DNA of 25,373 nt, taken from contig CABRHX010000027.1 in NCBI GenBank assembly GCA_902470805.1, positions 1 through 25,373 on the forward strand, given 5' to 3'. The notes beneath the pieces were generated by a model that was given only the letters and a program-made list of their open reading frames with translations, did not search any database and had not been told where the DNA came from. Shown here piece after piece: positions 6,461-13,503 of this stretch. The position numbers and the translations under genes are program-made. The stretch's first letter is position 1, and each line of letters begins with the position of its first letter. The stretch comes from an uncultured Collinsella sp. (GTDB lineage: Bacteria > Actinomycetota > Coriobacteriia > Coriobacteriales > Coriobacteriaceae).

Positions 6461-9429
6461 GATGGAGATGTTCCGTCTGTTGACGCGGCATCTGGCTTTC
6501 CCTTGTGGCTGACTTCGTCTAAGAGCTCCGCTGCGATCTCGCTGTTTTTGAACCTGATGCTGCAGTCTTCGTTCTTTGGGAAAGCTAGCAGCGGGATCGT
6601 TCCGTACCAGACAGTTTCTTCGTCAATTATCGCTGCGCACAAACGTCCTTCTGCTCTGATGGCATACTCGACGTTCATTTCGGCCAAAGTCTCTTTTGCA
6701 TCTTCACGCGGAGTCGAGGCAAGGTAAATCTCAAGGGCAATCCCTCGGGCAGCGGCGCCTTTGATTGCATCGCCGAGCTTTGCAAGGCAGGCGGCAGATA
6801 CGTAGGGCGCGGCAATGAAGATGCTCTTGGCGGCGTCGACGATGTCTTCAACCAATGTCTCTACGGCATTCGCCGGCTCTATGAGAATGTTTTGATCGGG
6901 CTGCTCGCTGCCTCCGGTCACGTAGACTTCGTACCCAAGCTTGGCGTACGTCTTGAGTCTCTTCTGGTACATGCGGGCGAGCATGGGTATCGACAGGTCG
7001 ACGTAGTCGAATATCTCAACCCGCTGTTTGCCGTCGTAGTTTCTATGCAGCCTGCCTGCCTGTTGCGTTACGCTGCCATCCCAGGCTGTCGGCGTCGCAA
7101 TAAACAAGTTGTCGAGATATGCAAGGTCGAACCCCTCGCTCAGGAGGCTTTCGGTGGCAACAATGATTCTGTGCTCGTGCTCAAAGCCGGGAAGCTTGCT
7201 CAATATCGCTTTCCTCTCTTTAGCATCGATTTCCCCGGTTAAGAGGATGGGCTCGTGTCCGCGGTCGCGAAAGAGCCTGCAAAGCTCTTCGGCATGCTTT
7301 TTCCTTTTTGAAAGCACAAGTGGATGTCGACCGCTTGATGCGGCTTCGAGGGCGTCGTCGACAATTAATTCATTTCTTGCCGTATGCGCGCACAGAAGGT
7401 CGAGAATCTGATTGAAGCTTGCACCGGGCTCGTAGGCCGGTAGTCGAATTCCGGTAAAACGAGGCCGTACGATGCGCTGGATGCCCTGCTGGATCGCTTG
7501 CGTTTTTGGATCGATGACATAGCGAAGCGGTCCGCAGAGCATGGAGAGTGCCCGCGTAAGACCGTCGGAGCGCTCGGGCGTTGCGGAAAGGCCGTATACG
7601 TATTTGGCCGGGGCAGACTTGAGAACAAGCTCGAGCTGCGGCGCGGCGGCATGGTGGCATTCGTCGCAGATAATGAGGCCGTAATTGCGAACAAGGTCCT
7701 TAACTATTGGCTCTCCGGTTTGGCGGTCTTTGCCAGACAGCGATTGAAATGAAGCGACGTCGATGAGGCCACTTACGGCGGTCTTGCCTCCTCCAATTTG
7801 CCCGATGATCGGAGGCTGCCTCTTGCTGATTCGTCCTTTTGGGGTTCGGACGGGTTCTCTGTTGTCTGTAATGTCGATAAATCGCTCGAGCTGGGATTTC
7901 CATTGGGTTATGAGTGCAGTCTTGGGAACGATGATGAGCGTTGGAAGACCAATGGCGGCAATAAGATAAGCCCCGATGACGGTTTTACCGAAGCCCGTCG
8001 GCGCGGACATGATTCCATCTTCGTACAAGAGCATCTGGTCAGCGGCGATTTGCTGTTCAGGGCGAAGGGCGCCTTTAAATGTCATCACAATTTGATTATC
8101 GGATTGGCGTTCGTCTAAATAGTGGGCAGTAACGCCGGTTTCTTGGAGCAGCTGCTCAAGCTTGGTTTTGCAGCCTCTGGGAATCGCGACGCAGCCGCCT
8201 CTAAGCTCACTGAGGTCTATGAGCCGCGGTTTACCGAATACTGATTGATGCATAGATTGCGCGCGGAAGAATTCCGGGTTGGCGAATGTTGCGAGCCCGC
8301 GGATTTCCATTTGAGCCGCTGGACTCAGAGACTTCTCGGGGATGTACAGCATATCGGCTTGTGTGACGGGCAGCGATGAGGGAAAGTCTCGCGATGTGAG
8401 CGGTAGCCGCTTTCGTGGTTTTTGGGCATATCGTTTGGTTTTGTTTGCCACCGCAACTGTTGCTAGCCCGTGTGGGTTGTTTCCAGTTGCCTCGATCAAA
8501 TTATGCACCGTCGAGCGCGGAATCAGCTGGATTTGGGACAGGTAGAGCCATTGGTCGGGAAAGGGCTCGAATTGCTCGTCTACAAATACGCTGTTTCCTT
8601 CACGTTGTGCCTTGCCTTGAAAGGGAAGTGCGATGAGGTTTCCAAAGCCTCCATCGGGGATAGTGACCTGAGCGGGGAGCATTCGATCAAAGGCCTCGAA
8701 CGTGATTGTTTTATTAAGCGCCGCGGCTTCGGTTATGAGGTAACTTCCAAACTCTCTGGCAGCCTTTGCGTCGATTGGCTCGAGGAAGAAAAACCAGATG
8801 TGTGCGCCGTTGCCGGACCTTGAGCGCTCAACGGCGGCGTTAATGCCCCGTCGTTTTGCAACAAGCCGTACGGCATTTGTTGCCTCTTTCCAGTCCGCTT
8901 TGTCAAAATCGATGACGAGAGCTTTCGTGTTGCAGTTCCTGTCGAGCACATATTGCCCGAGGACGTCACGGAATCGGTCATCGTTGCCTTTAAAGTGAGC
9001 AATGATTGCGGCATCGCTTAATTCAGGGAAGATGCGATTGCCGCATTCTGCGCATTTGACTCTTTGATGGGCTGCTTTGGGGCAAATTCCCGACTTCCAC
9101 TCGTTTGCGCAAGCGGGCGTATAGCCGATACCTCCGTCTTTTCTGCGATATCCATGAGCGTAAACATCTTTACGTCCGGTAAAGAGACTGCGAAAGAGCT
9201 CGAGTTTGTCACGTGCTGGGCTCGCGCTGGTGACGATGCCCTCGATTCGCGCTCGTTCATCGAACAAAGCGCCAGCTTCTTCCCACTCTTCAAGTGTGGC
9301 GTAGCGTACGTCTGAACCGTTGTTGCAAATGACGATTTGTCGGTGTGGGTCCGAGGTGTGCGCGATCGTCTGATCGTATTTAAATTGTGCGGTCCCAAAG
9401 AGGGCGTATTGATGTAAAGGCTTGGACAT
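6445..9429 (-). CDS. Primase-helicase protein of TOTE-conflict-system type with C-terminal PLD-like domain
   Basis: The 994-residue protein has three parts. Residues ~70-300 are an archaeo-eukaryotic-type primase domain: acidic pair Asp174/Asp176 in VIDFD, the SGNGAHIW motif with His210, Asp248, and an inserted zinc-binding cluster (Cys107, Cys116, Cys126, Cys129). Residues ~450-830 are an SF2 helicase: Walker A APTGFGKT (476-483), DECHH (589-593), SATPERSDG (615-623), and motif VI QQAGRLHR (789-796). Residues ~845-970 resemble a phospholipase-D-like domain, but the HxK position reads Cys931-Ala-Ala933. The primase type is the one I know from TOTE conflict systems, thought to act against mobile elements; that role is not shown here. 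Codon use is visibly more AT-rich than in neighbours, suggesting transfer. The start at 9429 has no strong Shine-Dalgarno and lies in an inverted repeat (9431-9486). The last five codons and the stop lie in hairpin repeat copy 2. Confidence 0.88.
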   Translation of the reverse strand: MSKPLHQYALFGTAQFKYDQTIAHTSDPHRQIVICNNGSDVRYATLEEWEEAGALFDERARIEGIVTSASPARDKLELFRSLFTGRKDVYAHGYRRKDGGIGYTPACANEWKSGICPKAAHQRVKCAECGNRIFPELSDAAIIAHFKGNDDRFRDVLGQYVLDRNCNTKALVIDFDKADWKEATNAVRLVAKRRGINAAVERSRSGNGAHIWFFFLEPIDAKAAREFGSYLITEAAALNKTITFEAFDRMLPAQVTIPDGGFGNLIALPFQGKAQREGNSVFVDEQFEPFPDQWLYLSQIQLIPRSTVHNLIEATGNNPHGLATVAVANKTKRYAQKPRKRLPLTSRDFPSSLPVTQADMLYIPEKSLSPAAQMEIRGLATFANPEFFRAQSMHQSVFGKPRLIDLSELRGGCVAIPRGCKTKLEQLLQETGVTAHYLDERQSDNQIVMTFKGALRPEQQIAADQMLLYEDGIMSAPTGFGKTVIGAYLIAAIGLPTLIIVPKTALITQWKSQLERFIDITDNREPVRTPKGRISKRQPPIIGQIGGGKTAVSGLIDVASFQSLSGKDRQTGEPIVKDLVRNYGLIICDECHHAAAPQLELVLKSAPAKYVYGLSATPERSDGLTRALSMLCGPLRYVIDPKTQAIQQGIQRIVRPRFTGIRLPAYEPGASFNQILDLLCAHTARNELIVDDALEAASSGRHPLVLSKRKKHAEELCRLFRDRGHEPILLTGEIDAKERKAILSKLPGFEHEHRIIVATESLLSEGFDLAYLDNLFIATPTAWDGSVTQQAGRLHRNYDGKQRVEIFDYVDLSIPMLARMYQKRLKTYAKLGYEVYVTGGSEQPDQNILIEPANAVETLVEDIVDAAKSIFIAAPYVSAACLAKLGDAIKGAAARGIALEIYLASTPREDAKETLAEMNVEYAIRAEGRLCAAIIDEETVWYGTIPLLAFPKNEDCSIRFKNSEIAAELLDEVSHKGKPDAASTDGTSPSLAVK

Positions 9430-9430
9430 T

Positions 9431-9492
9431 CGAATGCCGTACTCTCGTCTTAAAGGAGTTTATTGAGATGAGAGTACGGCATTTCGTTTTTT
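9431..9492. other. Inverted repeat at the helicase start, with plus-strand T-run
   Basis: CGAATGCCGTACTCTC (9431-9446) and GAGAGTACGGCATTTCG (9470-9486) form a 16-17 bp stem with one bulged base around a 23-base loop. On the plus strand it is followed by TTTTTT and so looks like a terminator facing away from the helicase gene. On the minus strand the same stem occupies the mRNA leader and ends 1 base before the helicase ATG, where it would hide the ribosome-binding region. Confidence 0.6.
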
Positions 9493-9653
9493 GGGATACT
9501 CGACATCGATTTTGGTTCGGCAACGGTGGGTTGTCGCTCCGTGAACGGTGCCTGGCCCGCGCCGGAACGTGTGGCTGCTGGTCTTAAATGGCTTTAGCGG
9601 TCATGAGATGGGCTGGAGGCGTGGGGGTCAAGCCACCAGGAGACCCCGTGGTC
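9493..9653. other. Non-coding stretch without recognisable features
   Basis: About 160 bases between the helicase leader hairpin and the inverted-repeat element. I see no gene here. A 39-codon plus-strand frame (ATG at 9468) runs through it but has no recognisable content. The helicase promoter should lie here on the minus strand, but I find no convincing hexamer pair. Confidence 0.4.
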
Positions 9654-9861
9654 AAAAAATGGCAAATATGAGTACTGTTGCTAGGATAGAATCATATCAT
9701 TTGGAAAGTATTTAAGACCAATTGGCTGCGATTGCATATATCAACCCCCTAAATACGACGATTCGGTGCTTTATGGAGCTTGAAAATCGGTGGAAGTGGG
9801 CAATTTCAGCGAAATTTTGCTGTTACTAAAATTGTGACAGTACTCATATTTGCCGTTTTTT
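9654..9861. mobile_element. MITE-like element with 25-bp terminal inverted repeats
   Basis: The left arm (9654-9678; AAAAAATGGCAAATATGAGT then ACTGT) and right arm (9837-9861; ACAGTACTCATATTTGCCGT then TTTTT) are inverted copies with one mismatch in 25. They enclose 158 AT-rich, non-coding bases. Outer flanks continue the symmetry imperfectly (ACCCCGTGG on the left, CCACTGGGT on the right). No transposase and no clear target-site duplication are visible. Composition contrasts sharply with the surrounding GC-rich sequence. A structured RNA gene is an alternative to a miniature transposable element. Confidence 0.55.
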
Positions 9862-9953
9862 CCCACTGGGTATCGTCGGGGGCCAATTAGAGCTCCCCGT
9901 ACAGCTGGGAACGCGCCGATTGCCAGCAATATCTTGTATGCGGATGGCGCAGC

Positions 9954-10026
9954 AAAAAAGTTGCGGTGGAATAGGGATTGATTTGCGGCTGATAAGCCAA
10001 AAAACAGTCCCTATTCCACCGCAAGT
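9954..10026 (-). terminator. Hairpin repeat copy 3, terminator-like, 3' of degV
   Basis: Arms TTGCGGTGGAATAGGGATTG (9961-9980) and CAGTCCCTATTCCACCGCAA (10005-10024) match copy 2 almost base for base. One exception is an A-to-G change in the left arm that is compensated by T-to-C in the right arm. On the minus strand it begins 13 bases after the degV stop and is followed by six Ts (A-run 9954-9959), so it should end degV transcription. Confidence 0.75.
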
Positions 10027-10039
10027 GGTAAAGGTGCCT

Positions 10040-10900
10040 CTAGTGAACGGGCTGGTAGCGGGGGCAGTAGCTGATGGCGATGGCGTCCACGCCCACGTGG
10101 GTTGCGATGGTGCAGCCGATGGTGCCGGCGCCGGCGTCTACGTAGTCCTGGCCCGCGAGCGCCTCGTTGACAAGTTCCTGCTCCTCGGCGGCGCCGGTCG
10201 TGAGCACGCGCACGCTTGAGCCCGGGTGCTCGTCCAAAAACGCGAGGCAGTCTGCCATGGTGTTGGCGACGATGCGCTTGGCGCCGCGGCCCTTTTTGAT
10301 GGCCTTGATCTCGCCCGACTGCCACTCCGGCGAAACGGCCAGGCGAATGTTGAGCATCTGCGTCAGCTGACCGGCGAGCTTGGGGGCGCGGCCGTTTTTG
10401 ACCAGGTTCTCGAGCGTTCGGGGAATCAGCAGCAGGTGGGCGTCGGGCAACGTCGCGCGGATCTGTGCCTCGGTCTCGTCCAAGCTGCGGCCGTCCTCGC
10501 GCATGGCAAGCGCGTACTCCACCAGCAGACCCTCGGCGCCCGAGCCGGTGCGCGAATCGATGCAGCGCACGTCGAGCTCGTGGGTCTCGGCGACCAGGCA
10601 TGCGTTGGAATAGCAGGCGGACCACTCGCTGCACAGCGAGATAAAGATCGCGCTGTCGTGGCCATCGGCGCGCACGCGGTCAAACAGCGCCTTGAACTCG
10701 CCGGCGCTCGGCTGCGAGGTGTGCGGCAGCTGCTCGGAGCCGGCCATGCGCGCGACGTATTCCTCGGCAGTAATCTGCACCTGGTCGAGCAGGTCCTCGC
10801 CCTCGATAATCACATGCAGCGGAATCACGTAAATGCCGAGCTCTTGGGCGCGGGCGGGGGAGATGTCCGACGTGGAGTCGGTTATGATGGCAAAAGACAT
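10040..10900 (-). CDS. DegV-family fatty-acid-binding protein
   Basis: This 286-residue protein has the DegV fold. Family members bind a long-chain fatty acid, and some act as FakB subunits presenting it to the kinase FakA. I use the ATG at 10898-10900 because GAAAGG lies 7-8 bases upstream; an in-frame extension to 10957 starts with an implausible Arg-rich stretch. Visible motifs are IITDSTSDI (5-13), the lipid-headgroup motif HTSQPS (60-65), and the central LENLVKNGRAPK segment equivalent to the LkkGGR region of the family. Near the C-terminus, ATHVGVDAIAISY corresponds to the THvGPGa-type motif but with Val-Asp in place of the usual Pro-Gly. No fakA is in the window. It is divergent from the HAD gene at 11057, with a palindrome between them. 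Confidence 0.9.
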   Translation of the reverse strand: MSFAIITDSTSDISPARAQELGIYVIPLHVIIEGEDLLDQVQITAEEYVARMAGSEQLPHTSQPSAGEFKALFDRVRADGHDSAIFISLCSEWSACYSNACLVAETHELDVRCIDSRTGSGAEGLLVEYALAMREDGRSLDETEAQIRATLPDAHLLLIPRTLENLVKNGRAPKLAGQLTQMLNIRLAVSPEWQSGEIKAIKKGRGAKRIVANTMADCLAFLDEHPGSSVRVLTTGAAEEQELVNEALAGQDYVDAGAGTIGCTIATHVGVDAIAISYCPRYQPVH

Positions 10901-10956
10901 AATTGCACCTTTCGTTGGGGCGCGACGGCGCCGCCTTCTGAGAGCAGAGTGCGACA

Positions 10957-10962
10957 AGTATA
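10957..10962 (-). promoter_or_regulatory. -10 box of the degV promoter
   Basis: TATACT on the minus strand lies 57 bases upstream of the degV ATG. No good -35 hexamer sits at 16-18 bases. The element is in the degV/HAD divergent region. Confidence 0.35.
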
Positions 10963-10987
10963 GTGGAGTTGCTCTACATTGCTAGGT

Positions 10988-11008
10988 TCAATTGTTGAAT
11001 AGTCAACA
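10988..11008. promoter_or_regulatory. Overlapping palindromes between divergent degV and HAD genes
   Basis: TTCAATTGTTGAA (10988-11000) and TGTTGAATAGTCAACA (10993-11008) are overlapping dyads placed between the two start codons. They could be an operator for a regulator acting on both genes, but no regulator gene adjoins and the assignment is speculative. Confidence 0.3.
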
Positions 11009-11056
11009 GTTTGAAGTGTCGGTGTGGAAATCATCAACTGGGGAAGAGGGATACCG

Positions 11057-11719
11057 ATGGAGGCGCTGGAGATAGGCAAGCGGCCGGTCGTGCTGTTTGA
11101 TTTCGATGGCACGGTGGCAGATACGGGTCGGGCGGTGATGACCTCGACACGCAAAACGTTGGCCGCGCGCGGGTTTTCGGAGGCGCAGATGGGTGACCTG
11201 CGTCGCATGATCGGGCCTCCGCTGTGGAAGAGCTTCCACGACTTTTACGGCTTTACGCGCGAGGAGTCGCTCGTGGTGGCCGACGAGTACCGTGCCTTTT
11301 TTGACGAGCTGGGTCCGGAGGAGTATCCCGTGTTCGACGGAATCCCCGAGCTGCTCGATGGCTTGGCGGCGCAGGGTCATCGCATGGCCGTGGCGACGTC
11401 TCGCATGGAGGCAAAGTGTATCGACATGGTGCATGAGCTGGGGCTTTCTCAGTTTGAGGCGGTGGTTGGCATGAATCCGCCGCAGGGACGCGAGACCAAG
11501 GCCGATTCGGTCCGCGACGCCCTGGCGGCGCTTGGCGCGACTGCCGACGAGGCCGTGATGATCGGCGACCGCTTTAACGACGTGGAGGGCGCGCACGCGA
11601 TGGGCGTGCCGTGCATCGGCATCTATTCGGGCGCGGCGGCGCCGGGCGAGCACGAGTCGGCGGGTGCCGATGCGGTGGTGCACTCGGTGGCAGAGCTTGC
11701 TAAACTTTTCGCTATCTAA
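11057..11719 (+). CDS. HAD-superfamily phosphatase (phosphoglycolate-phosphatase-like)
   Basis: This 220-residue haloacid-dehalogenase hydrolase has a helical C1 cap, likely a small-molecule phosphatase. The four core motifs are present: FDFDGT with Asp15 (nucleophile) and Asp17; VATSR with the Thr/Ser at 114-115; Lys148 in RETKADS; and IGDRFNDVEGA with Asp171 and Asp175. The cap contains IGPPLWKSF, a pattern common in Gph/5'-nucleotidase-like members. I start at the ATG at 11057, preceded by GAAGAGGG at 6 bases, rather than at a GTG at 11024. It is 54 bases upstream of the M20 peptidase with no terminator between, so the two are probably one operon. The substrate is unknown. Confidence 0.9.
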   Translation: MEALEIGKRPVVLFDFDGTVADTGRAVMTSTRKTLAARGFSEAQMGDLRRMIGPPLWKSFHDFYGFTREESLVVADEYRAFFDELGPEEYPVFDGIPELLDGLAAQGHRMAVATSRMEAKCIDMVHELGLSQFEAVVGMNPPQGRETKADSVRDALAALGATADEAVMIGDRFNDVEGAHAMGVPCIGIYSGAAAPGEHESAGADAVVHSVAELAKLFAI

Positions 11720-11773
11720 TGACGTAATGTGAGGGGCGGGCGTGCCCGTCGCTCATTGCTAAGGAGGTCGTCC

Positions 11774-13210
11774 ATGAATCAGGTGGAGCAGAGCGTTACC
11801 GAGTATGTCGACGAGGTCTGGGAGGATGTCGTCGCCGATATCGAGCAGCTGGTGAGTTATCCGTCCGTGGCTGTTGCCGCCGGTGCGGAGCCCGGCGCGC
11901 CGTTTGGTCGCCCGGTCCGCGACGCGCTCGATTGCGCGCTCGGTATCGCGCAAAAGCTCGGCTATCAGACGAGCGACGACAAGGGCTATGTGGGCATCGC
12001 CGACATTCCCGGCCGCGGCGACAAGCAGCTCGCGACCATTTGCCACGTGGACGTGGTTCCCGCCGGCCCTGGCTGGAACACCGACCCGTTCGCCATGGAG
12101 CGCCGCGAGGGCTGGCTGCTCGGTCGCGGCGTGATTGACGACAAGGGTCCGGCGGTGCTGTCGCTCTACGCCGGCGCTTACCTTCTCAAGCACGGCATTG
12201 TTCCGCGCTACACCTTCCGCGCACTGCTGGGCTGCGATGAGGAAGTGGGCATGTCCGACGTTCACCATTATCTGGAGAACCACGCAGACCCCGACTTTCT
12301 GTTTACGCCCGATGCCGAGTTCCCGGTCTGCAATGCCGAGAAGGGCCAGTTTGGGGCGACGTTCGTGAGCCCCAAGATCGACGGCGGGCGCATTGTGTTC
12401 TGGAGCGGCGCCGAGGCGAGCAATGCCATTCCGTCGCAGTCTATCTGCGAGCTCGCGATTGCCGCCGATGAGCTGCCGGCGCCCATCGAGAACGCCGACC
12501 GTCTGGAGATCACGGCGCTTGATAATGGACATGCGCAGATTTTCGCCCACGGTATTGGCGGCCACGCTTCGATGCCTGAGGGCACCATCAATGCCGTCGG
12601 CCTGATCGTGGCGTATCTGCGCGAGGCCGAGGACGCGTTTGGTGCACGCGGCGAGCGCCTGCTAACGCCTGCCGAGCACGAGTTTGTCAAGTTTTTGGCC
12701 TTTGTGCATGCGGACGCCTATGGTCGCGGCCTGGGTATCGATGCGACGAGTCCGGCGTTCGGCCCGCTTACCTGCAACGCTGGCGTCATCCGCGTGGCGG
12801 ATGGCCATATTGAGCAGGTCATCGACGTGCGCTTCCCCGACAGCACAAGTGCCGATACCATCCGCGAGCAGCTCAATCCGCTCGTGGGCCGTTTTGGCGT
12901 GACGTGCCGTGTGGGTCGTGCGAAGGTGCCGTTCTCGGTCTCTGCCGACGATCCGGCCGTGAAGGCGCTTATTGATACCTATAACGAGTTTACGGGCAAG
13001 CATGCTGAGCCCTTTGCCATGGGCGGCGGCACGTACGCGCGCAACTTTGCCCGCGCCGTCTCGTTTGGTCCTGAGGAGACCGGTCTGGAGCTGCCCGCAT
13101 GGGGCGGCCAGATGCACGGTCCCAACGAGTGCGCCAACGAGGAACAGCTCAAGCAAGCGCTCAAGATCTATATTGTTGCGATCCTCCGTTTGAATGAATT
13201 AGAGCTTTAA
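11774..13210 (+). CDS. M20-family metallopeptidase (PepV/Sapep-like dipeptidase)
   Basis: This 478-residue di-zinc peptidase of the M20 family resembles the bacterial dipeptidases PepV and Sapep. It is cytoplasmic and hydrolyses dipeptides or N-acyl amino acids. The ATG at 11774 follows a perfect AAGGAGG at 11761-11767. Zinc ligands and catalytic residues are recognisable: His91-x-Asp93 in HVDVVP, bridging Asp122 in GRGVIDDKGP, the Glu156-Glu157 pair in GCDEEVG, Asp180 in TPDAEFP, and His448 in GGQMHGPNE. A dimerisation lid lies between roughly residues 190 and 390, containing GIGGHASMPEG. It is the second gene after the HAD phosphatase, and repeat copy 4 with a T-run follows its stop. The exact peptide specificity is not deducible. 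Confidence 0.93.
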   Translation: MNQVEQSVTEYVDEVWEDVVADIEQLVSYPSVAVAAGAEPGAPFGRPVRDALDCALGIAQKLGYQTSDDKGYVGIADIPGRGDKQLATICHVDVVPAGPGWNTDPFAMERREGWLLGRGVIDDKGPAVLSLYAGAYLLKHGIVPRYTFRALLGCDEEVGMSDVHHYLENHADPDFLFTPDAEFPVCNAEKGQFGATFVSPKIDGGRIVFWSGAEASNAIPSQSICELAIAADELPAPIENADRLEITALDNGHAQIFAHGIGGHASMPEGTINAVGLIVAYLREAEDAFGARGERLLTPAEHEFVKFLAFVHADAYGRGLGIDATSPAFGPLTCNAGVIRVADGHIEQVIDVRFPDSTSADTIREQLNPLVGRFGVTCRVGRAKVPFSVSADDPAVKALIDTYNEFTGKHAEPFAMGGGTYARNFARAVSFGPEETGLELPAWGGQMHGPNECANEEQLKQALKIYIVAILRLNELEL

Positions 13211-13231
13211 GGTTTCGCGGTTTCCCAATCT

Positions 13232-13306
13232 AAGTTGCGGTGGAATAGTTCCTAGAATGGGCCATTTGATGGCCAAGCAGGAACTATTTCACCGCAACTT
13301 CTTTTT
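13232..13306 (+). terminator. Hairpin repeat copy 4, terminator of the HAD-M20 operon
   Basis: Arms at 13232-13253 (AAGTTGCGGTGGAATAGTTC then CT) and 13279-13300 pair with one G-U-type and one true mismatch. The loop holds an inner stem of two TGGCCA halves. It starts 22 bases after the M20 stop and is followed by TTTTT at 13302-13306. The arm core is the same as in copies 1-3. Confidence 0.75.
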
Positions 13307-13503
13307 ATCGGTGTAAAAGGCGCGCCACGCTAAATGCCGGGATTGTTATTCGTTTGTAAAGGCTGGGCAGCGCTTGCGGTAAGGGTCTATCAGATGCCCG
13401 TAAGAAACCGCAGCTGGCGCGGCTGCCGTTCGATCGAGGTCGTATCTTTCCAAACAGCAAAGCGGGCAGGGTGCCCGCGAATCGCATGTATGAAAGGAAG
13501 ATC

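Noticed and set aside
6445..9429. A type I or III restriction subunit or UvrB-like protein as identity of the helicase gene.
   Set aside because: The N-terminal primase motifs (VIDFD, SGNGAHIW) with zinc cluster and the C-terminal PLD-like domain do not fit those families; there are no methylase or specificity genes nearby.
9468..9587. A 39-codon plus-strand frame with AAAGGAG 9 bases before its ATG.
   Set aside because: The ribosome site lies in the loop and the ATG in the stem of a hairpin, and the product (MRVRHFVFWDTRHRFW...) has no recognisable feature. It is more likely chance.
6394..13306. The TTGCGGTG repeats as a CRISPR array.
   Set aside because: The copies are thousands of bases apart, self-complementary and without regular spacers, and no cas genes are present.
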